Part shown: piece after piece, positions 1-6,910 of the stretch
Layout: every line of letters begins with the position of its first letter
Position numbering within the stretch: position 1 is the first letter of the stretch
Origin: Erwinia sp.
Lineage (GTDB): Bacteria; Pseudomonadota; Gammaproteobacteria; Enterobacterales; Enterobacteriaceae
DNA length: 7,562 nucleotides
Assembly: GCA_003512805.1 (NCBI GenBank)
Contig: DOOK01000163.1
Location: forward strand, 1-7,562
Direction: 5' to 3'
Made by a program: the position numbers and the translations under genes
Notes under the pieces: model-generated
The model's database searches: none
What the model was told of the DNA's origin: nothing
What the model saw: only the letters and a program-made list of their open reading frames with translations

Positions 1-1097
1 GTATTGGCCTGCCTGCTGAATCGGATGGAATTTTTACCAGCGGCGGCACACAGTCCAACCTGAAGGCCATGCTTTTGGCGTGAGACTGCTGGTGTGAAGC
101 GCATCATCCCGGCCATCTCATCAAGCATCGTGGCCTGCCTGAAAACGCCTCGAAATGGCGCGTCTTTACATCAAAGCTCAGCCACTTCAGTATTCAAAAG
201 TCGATGGCCATTCTTGGGTTAGGCTATGACGCGGTGATCCCGGTGGATTACGATGCGCATTACCGTATGGATGCGGAGCGGTTGGAGCAGGAGATTCTAC
301 GCTGTCACGAGGAGGGCCTCATTCCGATTGCCGTCGTTGCTACCAGTGGGACAACAGATTTTGGCAGCATCGATCCGCTTCAGCAAATAGCGGAACTCTG
401 TCAGCACCACGGTTTGTGGATGCACGTTGATGCTGCCTACGGCTGCGGCCTGCTGGTTTCTGAAAAGCATCACCAACGCCTGGCAGGTATTGAACACGCC
501 GATTCAGTGACCGTGGATTACCACAAATCCTTCTTTCAGAGCGTCAGCTGCGGCGCTTTCTTCGTGCGCAATCGAAAAAACCTGAAGCATGTTACCCACC
601 ATGCTGATTATCTCAATCCGTTAAGCGCTCAGCAGGAAGGGACACCGAACCTGGTCAATAAAAGCATTCAAACCACGCGCCGTTTCGATGCTCTGAAGAT
701 GTGGCTGACCCTGCGTATTATGGGCCCCCGCCTGTTGGGCCAGGCTTTCGACAGCATTATCAGCCTGACGCAAACCGCGCATCAACTGCTGAAACAGCAT
801 CCGGCTATTGAAGTGCTGCACGCTCCCGAGTTGACCACACAGGTCTTTCGTTATGTCCCCAATGCAACGATGAGCAATGCGCAAATTGATGAGATAAATA
901 TTGCTATCCGTAAAGCGCTGTTCCGGTCCGGAAATGCAGTGGTGGCGGGGACCAAAGTAGCGGGATGCCAGTATCTGAAATTTACCCTGCTTAATCCCGG
1001 AACCACCCCCGCCGACATTGAAGATGTTATCAGCCTGATTGCGTATTACGGCCGGGAGCAGATGCGGGCTTCTCTGTTGACCCCGGCAAACCAGTGA
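1..1097 (+). pseudogene. dfoJ: dfoJ, lysine decarboxylase (PLP group II), 5' part off-window, internal stop
   Basis: The product would be a cytoplasmic pyridoxal-phosphate decarboxylase that makes cadaverine from lysine, the first step of desferrioxamine synthesis. The frame enters at base 3 and runs to the TGA at 1095-1097, about 363 codons. Family members are usually near 500 residues, so some 150 N-terminal residues lie outside the window. The PLP-contacting segment TSGGTQSN (about 36-59), the cofactor aspartate in HVDAAYG (codons from about 420) and the PLP lysine in DYHKSFF (Lys codon 525-527) are all present. A TGA at 81-83 interrupts the frame where homologues normally have arginine after LLA. 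On both sides the reading is family-typical without any frameshift, so a CGA-to-TGA change is the simplest cause. Restart at ATG 204 would give 297 residues with the PLP lysine but without the N-terminal PLP-contacting part, and no Shine-Dalgarno is visible there. The substrate call (lysine rather than diaminobutyrate or glutamate) rests on the neighbours. Confidence 0.9.
81..83 (+). other. In-frame premature TGA in dfoJ
   Basis: The codon after ...AMLLA is TGA, followed by GAC TGC TGG. The frame then continues open as RDCWCEAHHPGH-type family sequence if TGA is read as an arginine codon. No base gain or loss is needed. A C-to-T transition in CGA explains it. Whether it is a real mutation or a base-call error cannot be told from one sequence. 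Confidence 0.9.
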
Positions 1098-1107
1098 GAG
1101 TGTTAAG

Positions 1108-2400
1108 ATGAACAAGACTGTCTACGATTTTATTGGCATTGGTATTGGTCCTTTTAACCTGGGGCTGGCCTGTCTTAGCGAGCCGGTTGAAGGACTGAAC
1201 GGCTTCTTCCTTGATAAGAATCCGGGGTTTGACTGGCACACCGGCATGATGCTGGAAAGCGCGCATCTGCAAACGCCTTTCATGGCCGATCTGGTTACGC
1301 TGGCCGATCCGACCAGTCCATACAGCCTGCTTAACTACATGAAGCAGAAAGGTAAAATATATTCATTCTACATCCGTGAAGACTTCTTCCTGATGCGCAA
1401 AGAATATAACCAATACTGTCAGTGGGCCTGTTCTCAGCTCAGCAATCTCCGCTGGAATACGCACGTTGAGTATGTCAGTTACGATGATGAGCTGGCTGCT
1501 TACCGCATTCGCGCCACCGATACCCGCAGCGGCACGCAGCATGAATGGTTTGCGCGTCATCTGATTCTGGGAACAGGCCCCACGGCCTGGCTCCCTGAAT
1601 GCAGTCTCCCGCACCGCCAGCGTCTTACGCATTCCAGCGAATATCTGGTAAACAAAGCAGCGCTGCAGGAAAAACGGTCGATTACCGTGTTAGGCAGCGG
1701 ACAGAGCGCCGCAGAGATTTACTACGATCTGCTCACTGATATCGATCGCTTTGGCTATCAGCTCAACTGGATCACCCGTGCGCCGCGTTTCTATCCGTTG
1801 GAATATACCAAACTGACGCTGGAGATGACCTCGCCTGAATGGGTGGACTATTTCCACGACCTGCCGCCAGGCAAACGTGACGAACTGAATGCCCGCCATA
1901 AAAATCTTTATAAAGGCATCAACAGTAGCCTGATTAATGACATTTACGATCTGCTGTACGTTAAACAGCTTGATGGCGAACTGGACGTTAACCTTTTTAC
2001 CCATTCAGCGCTGACCGATATGCGTTGGCTGCCGCAGGGGGAATTTGAGTTATCGCTGCATCAGCTGGAGCAGGATTGCACCTTTACGCGGCGTACCGAA
2101 GGGTTGGTCGTAGCAACCGGCTATCAGTATCGCCCGCCAGCGTTTCTTGAAGGGGTGACCCGGCGTCTGCGCTGGGATGAAAAAGGCCGCTACGATGTTC
2201 AGCGCAATTACAGCATCGATTACCACAATCAGATATTTGTGCAGAATGCGGAGCTGCATACCCACGGTTTCGTGACGCCCGATCTGGGTATGGCCTGCTA
2301 CCGCAACTCGGTTTTGCTGCGTGAACTGACCGGACGAGAAGTCTATCCGATTGAACGGCAAATCGCCTTTCAGACCTTTCCTGCACAAACGGAGCGATAA
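1108..2400 (+). CDS. dfoA: DfoA, FAD/NADPH-dependent cadaverine N-monooxygenase
   Basis: This 430-residue enzyme belongs to the lysine/ornithine N-monooxygenase family (IucD, AlcA and RhbE relatives). It hydroxylates the terminal amine of cadaverine to give N-hydroxycadaverine, using FAD, NADPH and oxygen in the cytoplasm. Visible motifs are the N-terminal FAD site GIGIGPFNLGL (10-20), the NADPH site GSGQSAAE (196-203), the KGINSSLIND segment (269-278), the ATGY motif (336-339) and the C-terminal HTHGFVTPDLGM stretch (384-395). Length is normal and no residue looks lost. The ATG at 1108 lies 10 bases after the dfoJ stop with a modest GAGAG Shine-Dalgarno in between, so the two genes are probably co-transcribed and translationally close. 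The dfoC start follows directly after its stop. That the substrate is cadaverine and not lysine is inferred from the dfoJ and dfoC context; sequence alone would allow a lysine N6-hydroxylase. Confidence 0.95.
   Translation: MNKTVYDFIGIGIGPFNLGLACLSEPVEGLNGFFLDKNPGFDWHTGMMLESAHLQTPFMADLVTLADPTSPYSLLNYMKQKGKIYSFYIREDFFLMRKEYNQYCQWACSQLSNLRWNTHVEYVSYDDELAAYRIRATDTRSGTQHEWFARHLILGTGPTAWLPECSLPHRQRLTHSSEYLVNKAALQEKRSITVLGSGQSAAEIYYDLLTDIDRFGYQLNWITRAPRFYPLEYTKLTLEMTSPEWVDYFHDLPPGKRDELNARHKNLYKGINSSLINDIYDLLYVKQLDGELDVNLFTHSALTDMRWLPQGEFELSLHQLEQDCTFTRRTEGLVVATGYQYRPPAFLEGVTRRLRWDEKGRYDVQRNYSIDYHNQIFVQNAELHTHGFVTPDLGMACYRNSVLLRELTGREVYPIERQIAFQTFPAQTER
2391..2394 (+). promoter_or_regulatory. Shine-Dalgarno that sets the dfoC start
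   Basis: GGAG sits inside the last codons of dfoA, 7 bases before the ATG at 2402. The frame also has an ATG at 2351, but that lies deep inside dfoA and would add 17 residues with no family character. The start at 2402 (MASAIFSAARP) is therefore preferred. It leaves a single base between the dfoA stop and the dfoC start. Confidence 0.8.
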
Positions 2401-2401
2401 C

Positions 2402-4756
2402 ATGGCATCCGCAATTTTTAGCGCCGCCCGTCCGGCTGGCTCGTTCAGCCTCAGGCCCATGCAGGCCGAAGATGCCTCATTGATCCACAGCTGGGTTGTC
2501 CGTGACTATGCGCGCTTTTGGGGAATGGAGAAATATACCCCTGAACAGGTCGCGGCATTTTACCAGCAGCTGACAGCCTCTGATCCTCATGCCGCATTGA
2601 TCGGCTGCTGTAATGACCGCCCAGTGTTTCTGATCGAGTGCTATCGCGCCTGCGACGATGAAGCAGGAAAGTTTTATCCTGCCGCAGCAGACGATTACGG
2701 CATGCATATTTTGATCGCCCCTGCCAGCGAGCCCATCAAAGATTTTAGCTGGCAGGTATTCTCGCTGGTGATGGATTACCTGTTCAGTCGACCGGAAGTC
2801 AAGCGCGTAGTGGTCGAACCGGACGTACGTAACGACAAAATCCATGCGCTAAACAAGCGCGCGGGCTTTCGTTATCAGCAGACCATTGACATGGGCCACA
2901 AAACGGCCTGGCTGGCATTTTGCCAGCGGGAAGACTATCAACAGGCACTACTGCAGGAATCACTGACTATGACAACTACCCCCTCATCGCTGCTTAATGG
3001 TGCTCACCTGGCGGGCGATAACTGGAAACAGGCTAACCGTTTACTGATCCGTAAAGCTATTGCCGAATTTGCGCATGAAAAAATTGTAGCCCCTGTCGAA
3101 ACGGGCGAGAACCATTACGCGTTGTACGTCCCGGGCGGAGAAGTAACCTATCAGTTCAGGGCGAAGCGTCTGGCGCTGGATCACTGGGATATAGAAATTA
3201 ACTCCTTGAATAAACAAGAGAACGGCCGCCCGCTGCCGCTGGATGCATTGCAGTTCATCGTGGAATTTAACGAGCAGATTGGTATTCCCCAGGCGCTGTT
3301 GGCAACGTATATGGAAGAGATCAGCAGCACGCTGTGTAGCAGCGTTTTCAAACTTCAAAAGGCGCAGTCAGACAGCCACGCGCTGGTTCACGCGGACTTC
3401 CAGACCGTAGAAGCCGCCATGACCGAAGGGCATCCCTGCTTTGTGGCCAACAATGGCCGCATCGGCTTTGATGCCCGGGACTATCTGGCTTATGCGCCGG
3501 AAGCGGCTACGCCAGTCAGCCTTATTTGGGTGGCCGTTCACCAGCGCAACGCGCATTTTTCCAGCCTGAGCGACCTGAGCTACGAGCAGCTGATGCGTGA
3601 GGAGCTGGGGGAAACAACCGTTGCACACTTTACTGAGCAACTGGTTAAAAAAGGTTTGGCTGCCGACGATTATATTTTTATGCCCGTTCATCCGTGGCAA
3701 TGGCAGAATAAATTACTGACCGTTTTTGCGGCGGATATTGCTAATAACGATATCGTTTATCTGGGCAGTGGCGACGACCGTTATCAGGCCCAGCAGTCTA
3801 TCCGCACGTTCTTTAATCGCAGCCAGCCTGGAAAACGCTATGTTAAAACCGCCCTGTCCGTCCTTAATATGGGCTTTATGCGCGGCTTGTCTCCTTATTA
3901 TATGTCCACCACGCCGGCGATTAATGAATGGCTGGAAAAACTGGTTGCCGGGGACGCGTGGCTGAAACGCTGCGATTTCCGCATCCTGCGCGAGGTGGCC
4001 GCGGTAGGCTATCACAACCGCTATTACGAGCAGGCTATTAAGGGGGATTCCGCTTATAAAAAGATGTTTGCCGCACTGTGGAGAGATAACCCTGCCGCCA
4101 GCCTGAAGCCGGGGCAGCGCTTGATGACCATGGCGTCCTTCCTGCACGTAGATCATCAGCAACAGGCCTTACTGCCGGCACTGATAGCGGACTCTGGTTT
4201 ACCAGCGAAAGAGTGGGTCGCACGCTACCTTACCTGCTACCTCAGCCCGCTTTTGCACTGTTTTTATCAGCACGACCTGGTCTTTATGCCTCACGGCGAA
4301 AACCTGATTATGCTGCTTGAGGACAATATTCCAGTGAGCGCCTTTATGAAAGATATTGGCGAAGAAATTGCCGTAATGAATCCCGATGCCCTGCTTCCGG
4401 AGAAGGTCCAGCGGCTGGCCGTAGATGTACCGGAAAACCTTAAGCTGCTGTCGATCTTTACGGATGTCTTTGACTGCATCTTCCGCTTTATCAGTGCGAT
4501 CCTGCATGATTCACGCACCCTGTCGGAAGATGACTTCTGGCAAACGGTGGCTCACTGCGTCAAAGAATATCAGCAGGCACACCCTCATTTAGCGGATAAA
4601 TTCTCGCGCTACGATATGTTCGCGCCAGAGTTTACGCGCTCATGCCTGAATCGGCTGCAGCTGGCAAACAATCAGCAGATGATCAATCTGTCGGATCCGG
4701 CTGAAAACCTGAAGTTTGCCGGAACCCTGGTCAATCCGCTGGCACGCTGGCGTTAA
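2402..4756 (+). CDS. dfoC: DfoC, fused acyltransferase and NIS siderophore synthetase
   Basis: This is a 784-residue bifunctional enzyme. Residues about 1-176 form a GNAT-type N-hydroxylamine acyltransferase of the IucB/AlcB/RhbD kind, with the YGMHILIAP segment (99-107) and the CoA-binding EPDVRNDKIHALNKRAGF stretch (139-156). It is expected to move succinyl from succinyl-CoA onto N-hydroxycadaverine. Residues about 190-784 form an IucA/IucC-family, NRPS-independent synthetase (DesD/AlcC-like) that uses ATP to join three units and close the ring. Its motifs are GHP (343-345) with NGRIGF (351-356), HPWQWQ (430-435), SIRTFFN (466-472), KTALSV (482-487) and HGEN (631-634). In Streptomyces and Bordetella the two activities are separate proteins; the fused form is typical of Erwinia and Pantoea. 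Met190 (base 2969) marks where a standalone synthetase would begin. The gene is intact, one base after dfoA, and is followed by a terminator. Confidence 0.95.
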   Translation: MASAIFSAARPAGSFSLRPMQAEDASLIHSWVVRDYARFWGMEKYTPEQVAAFYQQLTASDPHAALIGCCNDRPVFLIECYRACDDEAGKFYPAAADDYGMHILIAPASEPIKDFSWQVFSLVMDYLFSRPEVKRVVVEPDVRNDKIHALNKRAGFRYQQTIDMGHKTAWLAFCQREDYQQALLQESLTMTTTPSSLLNGAHLAGDNWKQANRLLIRKAIAEFAHEKIVAPVETGENHYALYVPGGEVTYQFRAKRLALDHWDIEINSLNKQENGRPLPLDALQFIVEFNEQIGIPQALLATYMEEISSTLCSSVFKLQKAQSDSHALVHADFQTVEAAMTEGHPCFVANNGRIGFDARDYLAYAPEAATPVSLIWVAVHQRNAHFSSLSDLSYEQLMREELGETTVAHFTEQLVKKGLAADDYIFMPVHPWQWQNKLLTVFAADIANNDIVYLGSGDDRYQAQQSIRTFFNRSQPGKRYVKTALSVLNMGFMRGLSPYYMSTTPAINEWLEKLVAGDAWLKRCDFRILREVAAVGYHNRYYEQAIKGDSAYKKMFAALWRDNPAASLKPGQRLMTMASFLHVDHQQQALLPALIADSGLPAKEWVARYLTCYLSPLLHCFYQHDLVFMPHGENLIMLLEDNIPVSAFMKDIGEEIAVMNPDALLPEKVQRLAVDVPENLKLLSIFTDVFDCIFRFISAILHDSRTLSEDDFWQTVAHCVKEYQQAHPHLADKFSRYDMFAPEFTRSCLNRLQLANNQQMINLSDPAENLKFAGTLVNPLARWR

Positions 4757-4790
4757 CGAGCCTCTCTTTTATATTGCAACAAGCTTGATC

Positions 4791-4820
4791 AACGCGAGCA
4801 CCTTTGGTGCCCGCGTTTTT
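4791..4820 (+). terminator. Intrinsic terminator between dfoC and dfoS
   Basis: Arms AACGCGAGCACC (4791-4802) and GGTGCCCGCGTT (4806-4817) pair over 12 positions with one A-C mismatch around a TTT loop, and the right arm runs into TTTTT (4816-4820). It starts 34 bases after the dfoC stop and ends 26 bases before the dfoS start. It should end, or at least reduce, transcription from dfoJAC into dfoS. Confidence 0.8.
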
Positions 4821-4846
4821 ACTTATTATTCCAGGACAGTATACAG

Positions 4847-6082
4847 ATGGCCTTTTATGAACCTCTATCGCAGTTAACCCGACGACACCTGATTTTCCCG
4901 CTCTCGCTGGTGTTATTTGAGTTCGCAACTTATATTGCCCACGACATGATCCAGCCCGGTATGCTGCTGGTCACCCGGGAATTGTCAGTCGGGCCGGAGT
5001 GGGTTTCTACCTCACTGACGGCCTACCTTATCGGCGGGCTAATGCTGCAATGGTTGCTCGGCCCCCTTTCTGACAGGATCGGGCGGCGTCCGGTATTGCT
5101 TACGGGGGTGGCATTTTTTGCGCTCACCTGCGTGGCGACGCACTGGGTACAAAGTATTGAACAATTTGTTTTATTGCGTTTTTTACAGGGCGTAAGCCTG
5201 TGCTTAATTGGATCGGTAGGTTACGCCGCGGTACAGGAAGCATTTAACGAATCGCTCAGCGTGAAGATCATGGCGTTGATGGCCAATGTTGCTCTTCTGG
5301 CACCGTTGGCCGGGCCTTTGGCCGGCGCGGCTTTCCTCTCGATAGGCGACTGGCGCACTATGTTTTGGCTTTTTGGCGGGCTTGCCGCGATCGCCCTGGT
5401 TGGGCTGTGGCAGACTATGCCTGAAACGGCTGGCGATAAAAACAAATCCCTGTCGCTGAAATCTATTGGTAAAGGCTACCTGGCACTATTGAAAGATCGT
5501 CAGGTCATGAGCGGTTCGCTGGCAATCGGGTTGGTGACGATCCCCTGTCTTGCATGGGTCGCATTGTCACCCGTGATCCTGATCCACGACTGCGGGCTTA
5601 GCCGCATGGATTATGCCCTGCTACAGCTGCCGGTCTTTATGGCTATGATCGTCGGTAATTTGGTGCTGGGCCGCCTTGCCAGCCGGGTGTCAATCGAGCA
5701 GCCGCTACGGCTGGGTGCCTGGCCTGTTATTAGCGGGTTAATGATAGCGACGGTCGCCACAACCTTAAATGCTCACAGCTACCTGTGGCTAACTGTCGGA
5801 CTAAGCGTTTACGGTTTCGGTACCGGGCTGATCAATGCAGGGCTTTACCGTATGACGCTGTTTTCCAGCCGCGCCGGAAAAGGCAGCGTGGCTGCGATGG
5901 TCGGCATGGTCACTATCCTGGTTTTCGCTCTGGGCATTGAAGTCGCTAAGACCGCTTATTTCAATATCGGTAGCCAGGGATTCAGTGTGGTAAATCTGAC
6001 CTGCGGCCTGTTATGGTTGGCGCTGGTGCGAGCTTTTTTGCGGGAAAATAAGCGTAGAAAAGCGGTGCTTCAACCGCAATAA
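4847..6082 (+). CDS. dfoS: DfoS, MFS proton antiporter, probable desferrioxamine exporter
   Basis: This 411-residue inner-membrane transporter has twelve likely helices and is clearly related to the E. coli multidrug:proton antiporter MdfA. Shared features include the membrane-buried acidic pair Glu25 and Asp33 in helix 1 (MdfA Glu26 and Asp34), motif A GPLSDRIGRRPVLL (72-85), the motif B arginine in RFLQG (Arg111), and an antiporter motif C-like stretch ALMANVALLAPLAGPLAGA (143-161). The start is ATG 4847, with AGGA (4833-4836) ten bases upstream. In dfoJACS clusters the permease in this place is taken to be the siderophore exporter; that role is inferred from position, and the sequence alone would equally fit a drug efflux pump. 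A terminator stands between it and dfoC, so it may have its own promoter, but I see no clear one in the 90-base gap. An imperfect copy of its 3' end follows directly. Confidence 0.85.
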   Translation: MAFYEPLSQLTRRHLIFPLSLVLFEFATYIAHDMIQPGMLLVTRELSVGPEWVSTSLTAYLIGGLMLQWLLGPLSDRIGRRPVLLTGVAFFALTCVATHWVQSIEQFVLLRFLQGVSLCLIGSVGYAAVQEAFNESLSVKIMALMANVALLAPLAGPLAGAAFLSIGDWRTMFWLFGGLAAIALVGLWQTMPETAGDKNKSLSLKSIGKGYLALLKDRQVMSGSLAIGLVTIPCLAWVALSPVILIHDCGLSRMDYALLQLPVFMAMIVGNLVLGRLASRVSIEQPLRLGAWPVISGLMIATVATTLNAHSYLWLTVGLSVYGFGTGLINAGLYRMTLFSSRAGKGSVAAMVGMVTILVFALGIEVAKTAYFNIGSQGFSVVNLTCGLLWLALVRAFLRENKRRKAVLQPQ

Positions 6083-6146
6083 ATAAACCTAAAACAGGCC
6101 AACAAGACGGTTCTTCAACCACAATCAATAAGCCGAAGAGGCTAAC
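6062..6146 (+). repeat. Imperfect direct duplication of the dfoS 3' end
   Basis: Bases 6062-6104, covering the last dfoS codons, the stop and the first bases after it, are repeated in diverged form at 6107-6146. Shared blocks are CTTCAACC, CAAT, AATAA, CC and AGGC-AACA, with several substitutions and about three bases missing in the second copy. Each copy can form a small hairpin around CTTC. This looks like an old tandem duplication at the edge of the cluster. Confidence 0.65.
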
Positions 6147-6356
6147 ATTGGCAGAGATGAACCGTCACGGCTGCCCCTGGACCGTCTTTCCCGCTCGCTC
6201 AAGGATTTACTGGAGAAGATTGAAAACACGGAGGCTGAATTCCGCAGCATTACCGAAAATATTGACACATCCACCCCGGCAGGAAGGATGATGCAGATGG
6301 TTGGCTCCTTTGCTGAATTTGAACGCGCCATGCTTCGTGAACGGACAAAAAGCGGC
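6132..6356 (+). pseudogene. Internal fragment of a serine recombinase (resolvase/invertase family)
   Basis: From about 6177 the frame reads LDRLSRSLKDLLEKIENTE, then EFRSITENIDTSTPAGRMM, QMVGSFAEFERAML and RERTKSG. This is the middle of the catalytic domain and the start of the long helix of Tn3-type resolvases and related invertases. The N-terminal part with the nucleophilic serine is gone: the frame opens only after a TAA at 6129-6131, and the residues before LDRL do not match the family. The C-terminal helix-turn-helix is also gone, because the family match ends at 6356, where the palindrome 6357-6398 begins. No start codon or Shine-Dalgarno is present. It is a dead remnant of a mobile element and cannot make an active recombinase. 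Confidence 0.8.
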
Positions 6357-6398
6357 ACGCCATGTTTGGGGGGGTGGACGCCACCCCAAACATGGCGT
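6357..6398. repeat. Strong palindrome abutting the resolvase fragment
   Basis: The left arm ACGCCATGTTTGGGG (6357-6371), then extra G bases and GTGG, pairs with CCACCCCAAACATGGCGT (6381-6398) around an ACG loop. The only flaw in the 18-bp stem is a bulge of three G. Neither side has the T-run of a normal terminator directly next to it on the + strand; on the minus strand CTTTTTG lies a few bases beyond. The abrupt junction with the resolvase suggests an insertion end, an excision footprint or a palindromic mini-element. I cannot assign it to a named family. Confidence 0.75.
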
Positions 6399-6465
6399 TA
6401 TACGGCTTCCGAATGCTCATCTCAATATTCGCCCACCTTTCCTTCGCTCAAACCATCGTTATGAC

Positions 6466-6553
6466 GATCCGGATCATTAACTTTATATAATGGGACTTAT
6501 ATAAATCTATAAAGCGCTAAGATCGATTAAAAAGGATCCAATAGATCGGGATC
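6466..6553. other. Cluster of six GATC sites
   Basis: GATC begins at 6466, 6472, 6521, 6535, 6544 and 6550, six in 88 bases where chance would give well under one. The cluster overlaps the AT-rich tract. Dense GATC is characteristic of replication origins and SeqA or Dam-controlled regions in enterics, but no DnaA boxes or iterons accompany it here, so no function is assigned. Confidence 0.5.
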
Positions 6554-6590
6554 TGACTCTTTTGCGCGCTCTGGAAAGCTGAGATGAAGA

Positions 6591-6653
6591 TTGCGCTACG
6601 TGAATTCTGCTGCATATCACCCCTGCTTATTCCTCAGAATTCACGTAGCGCAA
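6591..6653. repeat. Perfect 19-bp inverted repeat with 25-base loop
   Basis: The left arm TTGCGCTACGTGAATTCTG (6591-6609) is the exact reverse complement of 6635-6653. The 25 bases between are not self-complementary. There is no T-run after either arm, so it is not a usual terminator. Perfect arms of this length suggest recent origin or selection: terminal repeats of a tiny element, a recombination site, or an RNA or protein-binding hairpin. I do not recognise the family. Confidence 0.8.
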
Positions 6654-6880
6654 CCAGCTCATTACTGGTTAAAAAAGAAACTTTTGGAGGTGTGTACGTT
6701 GGGGTAGCGTTGTCTTTGGGGGCATCAGGCTAAAATTCCGTCTGTCCGGGCTGGCTTATTGTCTCGTTGGACAGGAAAAACGTTTAGTCCCTTAATTTGG
6801 CGGTTCGCAGGAAGAAAAAGGGATGCTTTAAGCTGGGCCAAATTCGTAAAAAAAAGCAGGTGAAAATTGACGGTTTTGCC

Positions 6881-6910
6881 GCCTTTCAGTCGGGGGATTG
6901 ACTGAAAGGC
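6881..6910. terminator. Hairpin downstream of the minus-strand gene, possible terminator
   Basis: GCCTTTCAGTC (6881-6891) and GACTGAAAGGC (6900-6910) form a perfect 11-bp stem with an 8-base loop. It lies 28 bases past the stop of the minus-strand gene. No T-run follows directly on either strand; on the minus strand an eight-T run lies about 25 bases further (6848-6855). It may end that transcript or stabilise its 3' end. Confidence 0.4.

Noticed and set aside
621..1115. 164-residue minus-strand open frame inside dfoJ
   Set aside because: It is the antisense shadow of a well-supported gene, with no family character.
2351..2401. Upstream ATG for dfoC giving 17 extra residues
   Set aside because: It lies inside dfoA, has no ribosome site of note, and adds sequence that does not look like the acyltransferase family; GGAG before ATG 2402 fits better.
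3713..4162. 149-residue minus-strand open frame inside dfoC
   Set aside because: It is antisense to conserved synthetase motifs and is explained by codon bias on the + strand.
4757..4790. TATATT at 4770-4775 as a dfoS promoter
   Set aside because: No -35 at a suitable distance, and the terminator lies downstream, so transcripts from here would be stopped before dfoS.
6125..6389. Two minus-strand open frames over the resolvase remnant
   Set aside because: They are shadows of the + strand frame, which matches resolvases, and they run through the palindrome.
6486..6491. Perfect TATAAT as a + strand promoter
   Set aside because: No acceptable -35 at 16-18 bases and no gene downstream; such hexamers are expected in an AT-rich tract.
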